Part shown: positions 1 to 9,750 of the stretch, one piece after another
Layout of the letters: each line of letters begins with the position of its first letter
Numbering within the stretch: the first letter of the stretch is position 1
Origin: Candidatus Kapaibacterium sp.
Lineage (GTDB): Bacteria; Bacteroidota; Ignavibacteria; Kapaibacteriales; UBA2268
Direction of reading: 5' to 3'
DNA length: 64,000 nt
Assembly: GCA_026418625.1 (NCBI GenBank)
Contig: JAOABA010000049.1
Location: 1 to 64,000 of the forward strand
Notes under the pieces: generated by a model
Databases searched by the model: none
The model's input: only the letters and a program-made list of their open reading frames with translations
What the model was told of the DNA's origin: nothing
Translations under genes and position numbers: made by a program

Positions 1-72
1 TTTTAGTCCTTGTTCAAGAACTAATCTTACTGCTCGTTCTTTGAATTCTGTTGTGTATTTCGTTGCTCTCAT
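1..72 (-). CDS. IS3-family transposase OrfA, N-terminal fragment (runs off the window)
   Basis: The 24 visible codons begin MRATKYTTEFKERAVRLVLE, the classic start of the OrfA helix-turn-helix protein of IS3-family elements (general pattern K-x-Y-T-x-E-F-K-x-x-A-V-x-L). OrfA binds the terminal repeats and, through a programmed -1 frameshift, supplies the N-terminus of the OrfAB transposase. The ATG is at 72 on the minus strand. The remainder of the gene lies to the left of the window. Confidence 0.88.
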   Translation of the reverse strand, partial: MRATKYTTEFKERAVRLVLEQGLK

Positions 73-114
73 AATTTTTCTCCCTTGTTTGTTTACAAAA
101 ATAATATTTATTTT

Positions 115-139
115 TGTCTACTTTTCGGGGTCCACTTCA
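115..139 (-). repeat. IS3-type terminal inverted repeat
   Basis: On the minus strand this 25-base segment starts TGAAGTGGACCCC and ends AAAAGTAGACA, which is the usual architecture of an IS3-family terminal repeat. It places the element boundary between 139 and 140. The matching repeat at the far end is outside the window, so identity between the two ends cannot be measured here. Confidence 0.8.
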
Positions 140-469
140 AATGTTTATTTAAAGTTGTAATGTAGAAATTTATTCTGCATTTATAATTGAATTATGTTAA
201 TAAGGAAAAATTAAATTCAGCAAATTTAAATTGTCAATTCTTTTTTCCTTTTTAAGTGATAAACAGGTTTTGTTTAAAAAAAAATCGAAGTTCTATCTAA
301 TAATCTAATAAATGGTAATTATTCTTATGCATTCGATTTTCTTATATGAAAAGTTAAAATGATAAAAAAGGATGTTTCTTCTATTCAATATAGTATAAAC
401 ATCCTTGTTTGTGTAATATGTTGGATAAATCAAATTTTACGGAAATATTAATTTTGTGAATTAAATTTC
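140..469. other. Intergenic stretch between the IS end and the SpoIIE-type phosphatase gene
   Basis: This is 330 bases of very AT-rich DNA. The only structured element seen is the hairpin terminator at 364-406. Open frames on either strand are no longer than about 16 codons and none looks coding. Confidence 0.7.
364..406 (-). terminator. Rho-independent terminator of the 470-15660 gene series
   Basis: Ten-base arms AAGGATGTTT (368-377) and AAACATCCTT (397-406) are perfectly complementary. A second small stem (CTAT at 381-384 with ATAG at 390-393) lies inside the loop. Read on the minus strand the hairpin is followed by a run of T (complement of 364-369). It sits 64 bases past the stop codon of the receiver-SpoIIE gene, so it probably ends that transcript just before the insertion sequence. 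Confidence 0.85.
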
Positions 470-1633
470 TCAACCAAAATAATTCAATGTTAAAGTGGTA
501 ATATCATCGCTTTGTTCAGCTCCTTCAGCGTGGAGCTTGACATCAGCTACAACTTTTTCTGAAATCTCTTGAGCTTGCAATCCATAACATTCGGAAAGTA
601 GTTTTTCCAATCTTGGTTCAGAATATTGTTTATTATTTATGTCCATAGCTTCCGACACACCATCGGAAAATACAAAAATTGATTCGTTAGGTCTTATTTC
701 GATAGTTTTAGAATGGTAATTTAGGTCTTCAATTCCACCAAGAACAAAGTCGCCTGTCTTTTCTATCATAACCACACCTCTTTCCTTTGAAACAATATAT
801 GGAGGATTATGTCCACCATTTGAGTAAGTTAATAAGCCAGTTTTTAGATTCAGAATCCCATAAAATACCGTAACAAACATCGAATCAACACTTTCTTGGC
901 ATAGAAGATTGTTTACATATTGAAGGCATTGGTCAGGAGAAACACCCTGCAAAGCATTAGCTTTAAGAAGAGTTCTGCTCACAGCCATAAAAATAGCCGC
1001 TGGGACTCCTTTGCCGGAAACATCTCCAACTATAAATCCAAGCTCGTCATCATTTATTAAGAAGAAGTCATAGAAGTCACCACCAATAAATTTTGCTGCA
1101 TTCATTGATGCATAAATATCAAAATCTTTCCTATCCGGAAATGCAGGAAAATCTTTTGGAAGAATTGATGATTGAATTTCTTTTGCAATATTCAAATCGT
1201 GCTGAATAGCAACTAATTGATCGTGTTCCATCATCGACCTTCTTAGTAGACTTGCTTGTTCAATAGTTTTATTGATAGTTATTTCTAAGTCGTTAAAATC
1301 AATGGGCTTAGTAACAAAATCGAAAGCTCCTCTATTCATCGCTGTTCTTATATTTTCCATATCACCATAAGCTGAAACAATGACTGTTTTCAACGCAGGA
1401 TTATTAAGTTCATGAACTTTCGAAAGAAGAGTTAAGCCGTCCATTTCGGGCATATTTATATCAGATAAGATTATACTTATATCAGGATTTTCATCTAATT
1501 TTGCTAAGGCTTCAAATCCATTATGTGCAAAGATGAAGCTATATTTTTTTTCTCGTATTTCACGCCTAAATTTTTGGGTGATCATTGGTTCCACATCCAA
1601 TTCATCATCTACATACATTATTTTAAAAGTCAT
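470..1633 (-). CDS. Response regulator with SpoIIE/RsbU-type PP2C phosphatase output
   Basis: This 387-residue protein has an N-terminal receiver domain (about 1-120; acidic pair D9/D10, phospho-acceptor D58 in LSDINMPEMDG, conserved K109), a helical linker (about 125-165) and a C-terminal SpoIIE-like PP2C domain (about 180-386). Metal-binding motifs are visible: GGDFYDF, VGDVSGKG, FVFSDGVSEA and QSDDITTL. Proteins of this type dephosphorylate STAS anti-anti-sigma factors when the receiver is phosphorylated, starting partner switching. The likely kinase is the adjacent propeller histidine kinase, 67 bases upstream. A STAS protein that could be a substrate is encoded at 47399-47740, but no anti-sigma kinase is visible. 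The ATG at 1633 is preceded by AGGAG with a 6-base spacer, which supports this start. Confidence 0.93.
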   Translation of the reverse strand: MTFKIMYVDDELDVEPMITQKFRREIREKKYSFIFAHNGFEALAKLDENPDISIILSDINMPEMDGLTLLSKVHELNNPALKTVIVSAYGDMENIRTAMNRGAFDFVTKPIDFNDLEITINKTIEQASLLRRSMMEHDQLVAIQHDLNIAKEIQSSILPKDFPAFPDRKDFDIYASMNAAKFIGGDFYDFFLINDDELGFIVGDVSGKGVPAAIFMAVSRTLLKANALQGVSPDQCLQYVNNLLCQESVDSMFVTVFYGILNLKTGLLTYSNGGHNPPYIVSKERGVVMIEKTGDFVLGGIEDLNYHSKTIEIRPNESIFVFSDGVSEAMDINNKQYSEPRLEKLLSECYGLQAQEISEKVVADVKLHAEGAEQSDDITTLTLNYFG

Positions 1634-1700
1634 TTTTTTCTCCTAATAATTAATAAAATTTATTTTCTCTGAAAAAATGAACCTATGGAAAATATCTGTT

Positions 1701-4700
1701 TTAATTTTTTAGGTTCAAAGGTATTGTTAAAATGAATTCTGTTGATTCACCTGCAACCGAATTAACCTCCAATTTACCTCGATGAATTTGGGTAACAATA
1801 TCATAACTCATTGATAAGCCCAAGCCGGTTCCTTTCCCTGTAGGTTTAGTAGTAAAAAAAGGTTGAAAGATTTTATCAATAACATTTTGAGGTATGCCGG
1901 TTCCATTGTCTTTTATAAAAATTTTAAAGTTATCATCGAATTTTTTTGTTATAATTTCAATTTTTGGAGAATAACCATCTTTGAATTTTGTGCTTTTTTC
2001 ACTTACAGCATAACAAGCATTATTTACAATATTCAAAATAACCCTGCTTAAATCTTGGGGAACTATACTCACTTTACCGATAGATTCATCATAATCTGTT
2101 ACAATTGCAGTATTAAATTCGTGATTTTGTGCTCTCATACCGTGATAAGCAAGATTAACATATTCTTTCACCATACCGTTAATATCAGTAAGCTGAAACT
2201 CACCAGATTTACCTCTTGAATGCATAAGCATCCCCTTGACTATACTTTCAGCCCTTTTACCGTGTTCATTAATCTTTGAGATATTCTCTTTTAATGTGTT
2301 TATAATGTCTAATAAATTATCATAATCATCTTCAGAATAATGTTCTTTTTCTTTCTCAATTTCATCATTTAATTCATCTATAAGATCTTTTGACAAGGAT
2401 GAAAAGTTATTAACAAAGTTTAAAGGATTTTGTATTTCGTGAGCAATTCCAGCCGTTAATTGCCCTAATGATGCTAATTTTTCAGATTGAACTAATTGCT
2501 GTTGTGTTTCTTTTAAATTATTCAGTGTTATCTGTAAATCTTCCAAAATTTTTGTTTTAATAAAAGCAGAAACAAGATGCTCTTTTAAATTTCTTAATAA
2601 ACTCAAATCATTTTCATTAAAAGCATTTTTTGAGACAAAGTTTTCCAAGATTAAGTAAGCCTCTATTTTGTTTTCTATTCTGATTAAAATTGTTACGAAA
2701 GACTGTGGTTGCTCTAATTCTTCCAATATTTTTAAATCACCATTTAGATGAGGATATTTATCGAAATCTTTAGCTATAAAAATATCTTCGTAAATTTCTT
2801 GAGAAATAGATATATACCTTTTTTCAGCATCCTGTGGTTCAAGAGCTAACCCTTCAAAGAGAGAAATATCCCAACCCAAACTTGCTTTAAATTTATACTT
2901 ATTAATACTACTATCCCACACTAATGCCGTTGCTTTATCTATAACTTTTAAAACTTTTACTTTTTCAAGTATTGAGATTAGCAGTTTGTTGAAGTTTATC
3001 TCATTATTAATTGCCTGAACTATGCCATTGATTTTCTCAAGTTCATCATTTTTTATAAATAACTGAAGTGATTGAGCTTGAATTTCTTCCTTTTGTTCCA
3101 TAATTTCTGCAGTTCTTGCTTCGACTACTTCTTCGAGTGCTTGTTTTTCTCGTTCAAGTTTTCTTCCTCTCCATCTTACAATCATAAAGACACCTGTTAT
3201 ACCAATTGCTGCATATAAAAAATAAGCCCAAATTGTTGCATACCAAGGAGTTTTGATTACAAATTCAAATTCAGCAAAATCTGATGTATCCCCGTAAATA
3301 TTTCTTGACCTTACTTTAAATTTATAATTACCAAATGATAAATTAGTATACTCTTTTTTTGTTGCACTTGTCCATTCAGAAGGCAGTTTATCGAATCCTT
3401 CTAACATAAATTGATATTCATTCTTCCCTAAAACATCATAAGAAGTGCTTGAATAAATAAACGTTAAAGTTTTTTCATCGGGTAAAAGTTCAAAATAAGC
3501 TGGTTTAGAGTTCACAGAAGCACCACTATAACCATAGAAAATATTATTTTCATTATTAATAGTAATTTCTCTAATCAAGGTATTGACAAAGCTTTTGTTA
3601 GAAATTGTTTCTTTATCTTGAAACCTTATTATGCCATCATTTCCCCCAAGCCAGATGATATAATTATCTGAACCTTCGATGTATTCAGTAAAAATAGATT
3701 TAATAGTCAAGTGCGAAATTGGCTTGAACCTTTTTTGTTCCTTCTTTAATTCATTAAAAGTTTTTTGAGAATTTTCTAATTGAACAAGTTCGGTAAAATT
3801 TTTATCTGAACCGTCAGTTGCCCAGATTCTCTTATTTTCATCTTGGTATATATTATTGAACCAGTTTGATTTTGTGTCAAGACTATCAGTAATGAATTCT
3901 TGTGCAATTTTAAATTGTTCATTTGTTTTATCAAATGTATAAACCCCGTCTACAGTTGAGATAAATATTTTTTGATTAATATAATTGACTGAATTACCAA
4001 CATTTGATGGAAGCCCGTTATTAGTATTAAATAATTTTATGGTTTTATTATTTATGTCTAAACAAATTATACCATTATTGCTCGTGGCTGCCCAGATTAG
4101 CCCATCAACATCTTCTTGTATGCTTCTGATTTCGTCATAAAGCTGATTATCTAAATTTTTAATAGATAAATAATCATTAATTTTTTTAATCTGATAGCGG
4201 TTATTAATATTTTCTATTATCTCAAGTCCATTATTTGTTCCGGCGAAGATTATATTGTCATTTTGTGAGGATTTTTTAATCACGAATGTAAAGCTATTAG
4301 TAAGGATTTCGTAAGAGTTATTTTTATTATAAAGAACAACTCCCAAACTTGTTGCAATTAATAATTTATCTCTAAATGGTTCTAAATCCCAACAACCAGT
4401 ATTTAAATTTAAATTTTTATCAAAAGTATTTTTTTTCTTTTCTGAAAGATAGTATAGACCTTCAAGTGTAGCTGTATATATAGTATTATTGAACTTAATA
4501 ATATCCTTAATACTGCCTTTTAAGTTGCTTCGCTTATCAAAATATTTAATTGGTGAGAAATAATCAATTCTGATTATTCCATTATTTGTTGCAGCCCATA
4601 AACCATTGTCACTTGATAAATATATTGAATTAATATAATTACTTATCAGACCAACTGATTCATCAATTATATCAATAATTCTAAAATTATTATCAAGTAT

Positions 4701-5606
4701 TAAAATACCACTACGTTGAGTGCCTATAGCAAAATATTCATTACCAATTCGAATTCCTGAATTACTACCATAAGCTTTAATAAATTGGCTTGATTCGGTT
4801 TGAATTTTGGTTAAATTTTTATTATCAATTTCATAAAATCCGTCATTTTCTGTTCCTATTAATATTTTATTTGTATCAATCGGCGACATAAAGCTGATTT
4901 TTAACTCATCGGTGAAAATTGAGCCTTGATTCACAGATATTACTCTGTTATCGTTATCTATTTTTAAAAGACCTTTATTCTTATCTGTAAAATAGATTTG
5001 ATTATTGACATTAAATGCATTGAGAATTGCTTGGTCTTTGGTTATCAGAATAAAATTATTATTGACATATTTTATAATCCAATTATTAGAAACAAAAATA
5101 ATTTCATTATTAATCTCAAAAATTTTAATAACTTCATAGAAATTTTGAAGAGAGCTATCAATTCCCTTGGCTAAATTCTTAAAAATTAGTTTTCCTTTAT
5201 TGTCAGGTGTTAAGATACCAAATTCCTTTCTACCACCGGCATAAATCACTCCATCACTATTAATTGCAAAAGATTTTATTCTATTGATGTTCTCGGTTAA
5301 AATTGTTCTCCAATTGGTGCCATCATACTCAATAATTCCAGAAAAATTTGCAAAATACATTATTCCTCTTTTGTCTTGAATTAAGTCAAAATTTTCTCCT
5401 TCACCATTATAATCTATGGGTAAAAAATTCCTGATAAATGGCATACCATTATGAAATTGAGTGGTTAGATTAACTAATTTTTGAGAACTAATATCCCTTG
5501 AATTTTTTTGTCTTTTATCCTCTTTATAAATCTGCCCAAAAATTAAAATACTAATCCCTAATAGAGCTAAAGAGGTTATAAAAAATAATTTTAATCTATT
5601 TTGCAT
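1701..5606 (-). CDS. Sensor histidine kinase with periplasmic beta-propeller, Y_Y_Y and GAF domains
   Basis: This is a large 1301-residue membrane sensor. A signal anchor (about 8-25) leads into a periplasmic region of repeated beta-propeller blades (Reg_prop type, roughly 60-690) and a Y_Y_Y domain (about 720-785). A transmembrane helix (about 791-812), coiled coil, GAF-like domain (about 865-1020) and HisKA/HATPase core follow. The H-box is LTAGIAHEIQNPLNF with H1056; N-box (NIVNNACYAV), G1 (DNGTGIP) and G2 (GKGTGLGLSMS) are present. Such one-protein sensors usually respond to extracellular polysaccharide or breakdown products, but the ligand here is unknown. There is no receiver in this protein. 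The next gene downstream encodes a receiver-phosphatase and is the obvious phosphotransfer partner (inference from adjacency). Confidence 0.93.
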   Translation of the reverse strand: MQNRLKLFFITSLALLGISILIFGQIYKEDKRQKNSRDISSQKLVNLTTQFHNGMPFIRNFLPIDYNGEGENFDLIQDKRGIMYFANFSGIIEYDGTNWRTILTENINRIKSFAINSDGVIYAGGRKEFGILTPDNKGKLIFKNLAKGIDSSLQNFYEVIKIFEINNEIIFVSNNWIIKYVNNNFILITKDQAILNAFNVNNQIYFTDKNKGLLKIDNDNRVISVNQGSIFTDELKISFMSPIDTNKILIGTENDGFYEIDNKNLTKIQTESSQFIKAYGSNSGIRIGNEYFAIGTQRSGILILDNNFRIIDIIDESVGLISNYINSIYLSSDNGLWAATNNGIIRIDYFSPIKYFDKRSNLKGSIKDIIKFNNTIYTATLEGLYYLSEKKKNTFDKNLNLNTGCWDLEPFRDKLLIATSLGVVLYNKNNSYEILTNSFTFVIKKSSQNDNIIFAGTNNGLEIIENINNRYQIKKINDYLSIKNLDNQLYDEIRSIQEDVDGLIWAATSNNGIICLDINNKTIKLFNTNNGLPSNVGNSVNYINQKIFISTVDGVYTFDKTNEQFKIAQEFITDSLDTKSNWFNNIYQDENKRIWATDGSDKNFTELVQLENSQKTFNELKKEQKRFKPISHLTIKSIFTEYIEGSDNYIIWLGGNDGIIRFQDKETISNKSFVNTLIREITINNENNIFYGYSGASVNSKPAYFELLPDEKTLTFIYSSTSYDVLGKNEYQFMLEGFDKLPSEWTSATKKEYTNLSFGNYKFKVRSRNIYGDTSDFAEFEFVIKTPWYATIWAYFLYAAIGITGVFMIVRWRGRKLEREKQALEEVVEARTAEIMEQKEEIQAQSLQLFIKNDELEKINGIVQAINNEINFNKLLISILEKVKVLKVIDKATALVWDSSINKYKFKASLGWDISLFEGLALEPQDAEKRYISISQEIYEDIFIAKDFDKYPHLNGDLKILEELEQPQSFVTILIRIENKIEAYLILENFVSKNAFNENDLSLLRNLKEHLVSAFIKTKILEDLQITLNNLKETQQQLVQSEKLASLGQLTAGIAHEIQNPLNFVNNFSSLSKDLIDELNDEIEKEKEHYSEDDYDNLLDIINTLKENISKINEHGKRAESIVKGMLMHSRGKSGEFQLTDINGMVKEYVNLAYHGMRAQNHEFNTAIVTDYDESIGKVSIVPQDLSRVILNIVNNACYAVSEKSTKFKDGYSPKIEIITKKFDDNFKIFIKDNGTGIPQNVIDKIFQPFFTTKPTGKGTGLGLSMSYDIVTQIHRGKLEVNSVAGESTEFILTIPLNLKN

Positions 5607-5665
5607 TTTTTTCCTTTGAACTTAATTTTAAGAGATAAATCTTAATAAAATTATTCAATTTAAAA

Positions 5666-8600
5666 TCAATTTGAACTTATTGTTTTATCGTATATTTCTT
5701 GATTGACAAAAATTCGATTAAGTCTTTGATTTAGAAATTTTAGTGCTATCTTTTCAAAAAAGTTTTCTTTATTCCAGAAAATATTGAATTCAGACAAGTA
5801 ATCATAGTCAATTCTAATAATTTCTGAGTACTCATCTGCAAAAAATCTCGAACCAGCTTCAAAACTCTGAAAATAATTAGAATTGAAAATTATATCATTA
5901 TCTTTTAGTATGTAAACTTTTTTTTCCGTAGAAAAAGCATTATCCATTATTGAATTTAGATTGTATTCTACTCGGATGGTCCCCTTAACAACAATATAAA
6001 GACTATTGCCAAAATTATATCTTAAAGAAATAACTTCATTTTCTTTATTTAGAAATAGCAGTTCACTATTTTCAATAAAATATAATCTATATCTTTCCTC
6101 TAAGTTATTGAAAAGCTCCAAATTATCTAACTTCCTAACAATTTCACTAATTCTTGATTTTTTCTTTTTATTTATTAACTCAATATCATAGCATATTTCT
6201 CTGAAAAGATCGATGGGCACACCATCCGAATTCTTTTTTGCGAATACTAAATTTGTTTGAGAAATATAATATTCATAATCAAATTTATAAACACATAGCA
6301 AGGCTGCTTCAGAAATTACTCTGTCCTTTGAAAAAATTAATCCCTTAATGCACTGATTTATTTTTTCCCACTCAGTAGTATTTAAAAACTCCACACACTC
6401 AATTGCTGTTGCTTTAGTCCATTTGCTAATCTCATTAAAATTTTTTAGAATAATATCTTCAATTCTATCAACAAGATTTAATTCTGATTGGGGGAATCTG
6501 TGGGAATATTTTTCTAAAAGTTCATCATTAATACCTATGTCAAAAAAGCTTATTAATAATTCTTTTAATGTTTCATTCAATGTCATTTCAAGCATTTCGA
6601 TGCCAAAAGCTTTCTCTTCATTTCCTCCTTCCTCGATTCTTTCTTTAGCAATTCTAATCGTTCGTGGATTATAAAGAAGGGATAATAAGTTGAAAATAGC
6701 TTCTTTTTTTGAAAATATATCATTATCTAATGATTCAAGAAGATTATTTAAATTAGATTTAAATTCATTAACGGAATCAGAATACTCTTTGATATTAGTT
6801 ATGTCTATGTCTAAATCTTTTTTACAAGCAATTAACCATAAAATGTATTTCAATTCATTTTCAATTAAATCTTGAATTATTCCGCTTTCAGTTGAAGAAC
6901 ATTTATAACCAAGTTTAACAAGTTCTTCGATGATTAAACATCTAACTTCAAAATCGTTATAATTTATTTTTTCCCTTAGAAACTTGATGCTGTTTTTTCC
7001 CCCAATGATACCCAAAACCCTTATGATTTTTTTCATTTCTTTAATTCCAGACCACTTTGAAATCAATAATTCTATGTCTTTTGCTTCAAGTGTGCCATTG
7101 CTTTCAAAAAATGATAGCGTTTCATTGGAATTGATATTAAAATTATCAAATAACAAATTATTCGAGAACTGATTATTAATTTGTTCATTATTAAAGTTTT
7201 TTGATTGATGATGGAAACCGATTTCACTTGAGAATTTATTTTTTAAAAGTTTTATACCAGCAAAACTGCTAAAAGCAAATTTTTTGTTAAATAAATTATC
7301 AATTATTTTTCGGATTAACTCTTTTCTCTTAGAAATACCTGCTCCAATAATAGCTGCTTTTGCTATTCTTTCATCAGAATGGTTCATAAGTTTATCCAAA
7401 ATTTGAAATGATTTATATCTTTTCGAAAAACCGACCCATCTGACACATTCAAAAATTAAATTTTCATCAATGCTTTTCGACATTTCTTCTAATGTATGAA
7501 TGTCTAATTCCGTTTGTGATTTCAGAAATTTTAGTGTTTTTGAGTAATAATTTATGATTTCTGTATCTTTCTCTTCAGTAATGAGTTTATTTATTGTGAA
7601 AACCAAAGGTAATTTAGCATCAATGATATATCTTAAAATTATTATTTTTTCTGATTTCTTTGCTGCTGAAAGCAAGCGATAAAATAAGAGATCATAGTAT
7701 GCTGGTTCAATTTTGAGAAAACTATCGAGCCATTCAATGTTTTTTTCAAGCTCCAATTTGGATTTGTCCAAAGATAAAGTTGAATCATTTATTGTAGGTT
7801 TTAAATCGTTTTGGTTTGATTTAATCTGTCTATATTTATTAGAATTATTAACAGTTATTTCCTCTCGAATTTTTTTTCTATATTCATTATACATTCTTAT
7901 TGCAATTTGAAGCCATATAATTATTACAGCAAGGTAAAAATATGTAATATGCAATATGTTTATGAACGAAAGGGAAGTTAATATGATTAAAACAATCCCG
8001 GCTAAAATATTCCCTAAAGCTTTTGGTTGTCCTTCGACTTGATTTTGGAATTTTGTTCTGATTTTTTTATCTATCGGTTGATATAGTATTTGAAATACAG
8101 GATCATTGATACCGACCCTGACTATTCTCATAAATAATCTACCTGCGGTTATAAATGAGAAGAACAATATTCCCTCAACAGCGACAGTCCCTATAACTGA
8201 TGGTAGCCCAAACCCCAAAAACAGCATTGTTGGTAAGGCGAGTAAACCAATTTTCATCCCGTATTTTGAAACAAGTCTGCCCGTTAAGAAAGTTTTGATC
8301 ATTAATTCTAATACAGCACTAAATCCAAAAAAAATGCCCAGAAATTGAGTTAATACCTCTTTGTCTGTAAATACTGCTCTGGATTGAGTGAAAAATATAT
8401 AGTCTGCAAAATACATCCCAAACATTGGCAACAAAGCCAAAAAGAATATATAAGTATTGTATCTGTTCTCGAAAAAAATCTTGAATTTATTTTTTTTAAA
8501 GGATTCTTCTTGATAAGTATCTTCCTGAGTTGATCTTTTCTCAATTTTTTCATCTAATTTTAATCTTAATTTTGTTCTGATAATCCAAATGAATATTAAA

Positions 8601-9163
8601 CTTATTATTATTTCAATCAATCCAAATAGTAATAGGTCATCAGTTTTTAAAAAACCTAATAATAATGGAATAGAAAACTGACTAATAATCGCAGCTAAAA
8701 CCTCACCGGAACTTATCAAACCAAACAGGCGTTTTGCTTGTCTTAAATCAAAAATTTTGACTGCGATAGCCCAAAAGCTAACACCGTGAATAAATGTAAA
8801 TACTCTAACCCAAACGAATAGAAAAAATATTATCCATTTATTGCCCGTAATTAAATTTAAAATGACAAAAAATGCAGTTGAAACTAAAAGAAAACCAATG
8901 TTTATAAGTAATACATAAGATGTTTTAAATTTTGACTGAATTATTCTATTAATTTCGCTGAGTAAGTAAACGATAAAACCGCCAACAATATATGCATAAG
9001 GTAATACGCTACTATCAAACCTATTGAGAATTAATGATGTTGTTGAAGTATAAAAAACAGCGATTGCGGCACCCATAAAAAAAGAATAAAGAAGCAGTAA
9101 AATTACTGGCATCCTTTCATCTGCCTGAAGTGAAAATATTTTCTCAAAAAAATTACTTTTCAT
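5666..9163 (-). CDS. Carrier protein fused to HEAT-like repeats and a cyclic-nucleotide-binding-like domain (ATP/ADP translocase-like)
   Basis: The 1165-residue protein begins with a polytopic membrane region (about 1-430, many hydrophobic helices). Its spacing and motifs, such as the segment after FADYIFFTQS leading to LVSKYGMKIG, resemble the MFS-like carriers of the nucleotide (TLC/Npt) transporter class. A long helical region follows (about 470-900) with HEAT-like repeats. The C-terminal part (about 1020-1125, including LYIVVKGTIRVEY) resembles a cNMP-binding beta-roll. It may be a regulated transporter or a membrane receptor derived from one; substrate and ligand are not readable from sequence. 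It lies 18 bases from the GNAT gene and 59 bases from the kinase gene on the same strand. The transporter assignment is moderate and the domain order fairly sure. Confidence 0.72.
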   Translation of the reverse strand: MKSNFFEKIFSLQADERMPVILLLLYSFFMGAAIAVFYTSTTSLILNRFDSSVLPYAYIVGGFIVYLLSEINRIIQSKFKTSYVLLINIGFLLVSTAFFVILNLITGNKWIIFFLFVWVRVFTFIHGVSFWAIAVKIFDLRQAKRLFGLISSGEVLAAIISQFSIPLLLGFLKTDDLLLFGLIEIIISLIFIWIIRTKLRLKLDEKIEKRSTQEDTYQEESFKKNKFKIFFENRYNTYIFFLALLPMFGMYFADYIFFTQSRAVFTDKEVLTQFLGIFFGFSAVLELMIKTFLTGRLVSKYGMKIGLLALPTMLFLGFGLPSVIGTVAVEGILFFSFITAGRLFMRIVRVGINDPVFQILYQPIDKKIRTKFQNQVEGQPKALGNILAGIVLIILTSLSFINILHITYFYLAVIIIWLQIAIRMYNEYRKKIREEITVNNSNKYRQIKSNQNDLKPTINDSTLSLDKSKLELEKNIEWLDSFLKIEPAYYDLLFYRLLSAAKKSEKIIILRYIIDAKLPLVFTINKLITEEKDTEIINYYSKTLKFLKSQTELDIHTLEEMSKSIDENLIFECVRWVGFSKRYKSFQILDKLMNHSDERIAKAAIIGAGISKRKELIRKIIDNLFNKKFAFSSFAGIKLLKNKFSSEIGFHHQSKNFNNEQINNQFSNNLLFDNFNINSNETLSFFESNGTLEAKDIELLISKWSGIKEMKKIIRVLGIIGGKNSIKFLREKINYNDFEVRCLIIEELVKLGYKCSSTESGIIQDLIENELKYILWLIACKKDLDIDITNIKEYSDSVNEFKSNLNNLLESLDNDIFSKKEAIFNLLSLLYNPRTIRIAKERIEEGGNEEKAFGIEMLEMTLNETLKELLISFFDIGINDELLEKYSHRFPQSELNLVDRIEDIILKNFNEISKWTKATAIECVEFLNTTEWEKINQCIKGLIFSKDRVISEAALLCVYKFDYEYYISQTNLVFAKKNSDGVPIDLFREICYDIELINKKKKSRISEIVRKLDNLELFNNLEERYRLYFIENSELLFLNKENEVISLRYNFGNSLYIVVKGTIRVEYNLNSIMDNAFSTEKKVYILKDNDIIFNSNYFQSFEAGSRFFADEYSEIIRIDYDYLSEFNIFWNKENFFEKIALKFLNQRLNRIFVNQEIYDKTISSN

Positions 9164-9181
9164 TTCGAATAAGAAAATTAT

Positions 9182-9727
9182 TTATAGTTCTAAGATCATT
9201 AGAGAAAAATCAACACCTGGAAGCTCTTTGGTTCGATTAATTTTTCCGAAGTATTTGAATCCAAGCTTTTTCAAACTCTCGATTCTGTTTGGTGCTGGTT
9301 GAGCCACTATTGCAGTTGCTCCCAACTCTTTAGCCATTTCAATTCGTAAATTATCTAATTTTTTGGCTATTCCGTTTCTTCTAAATTCTGGTTTAACGAC
9401 TAAACGATTAATCGAAGCAATCGGGAACTTTAAGTTATTAAGATTATAGTCGCTCATAGTATAATACCAAGGCATATTTTTAAATTCCAAGTGGAAACTC
9501 ATCCTTGCAGCTGCGGCTAATATATTTTTGTATTGAACAATCCAATGGAAAGCATTTGCATCAAATTCATCAATCCACAATGAATTTTTTAGTATTCTTT
9601 CATCTATAGCATTTTCAGTCAAACTTGCTTTCCAGCATTCAACCCTGAGTCTTCCGATTTCTTCAATTTTCTCGGGATAAAAAATTCTGTAAAAATTAAA
9701 ATCTTCTATTTTATCAACAAATTTCAT
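9182..9727 (-). CDS. GNAT-family N-acetyltransferase
   Basis: A 181-residue single-domain protein. The acetyl-CoA-binding motif A is visible in INRLVVKPEFRRNGIAKKL (R-R-N-G-I-A, Q/R-x-x-G-x-G/A pattern), followed by the helix DNLRIEMAKELGA and a final strand LGFKYFG as in GNAT folds. The acceptor substrate cannot be inferred. It sits between the TonB receptor gene (23 bases upstream) and the carrier/cNMP gene (18 bases downstream) in a tightly packed same-strand series. Confidence 0.85.
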   Translation of the reverse strand: MKFVDKIEDFNFYRIFYPEKIEEIGRLRVECWKASLTENAIDERILKNSLWIDEFDANAFHWIVQYKNILAAAARMSFHLEFKNMPWYYTMSDYNLNNLKFPIASINRLVVKPEFRRNGIAKKLDNLRIEMAKELGATAIVAQPAPNRIESLKKLGFKYFGKINRTKELPGVDFSLMILEL

Positions 9728-9750
9728 TGATTTTTTTCATTTTAAGCAAA

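Larger units (their letters stand above)
1..139 (-). mobile_element. IS3-family insertion sequence, left end (partial)
   Basis: The first 139 bases hold the upstream end of an insertion sequence read leftward out of the window. It consists of the start of an OrfA-type transposase gene (complement of 1-72), a 42-base leader, and a terminal repeat ending at 139 that reads TGAAGTGGACCCC on the minus strand. IS3-family ends characteristically begin with TG and often contain a GGACCCC-A/C-AAAAGT core. The other end, orfB and the target duplication lie outside the window, so element length and intactness are unknown. The flank from 140 onward is ordinary AT-rich chromosome. Confidence 0.85.
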
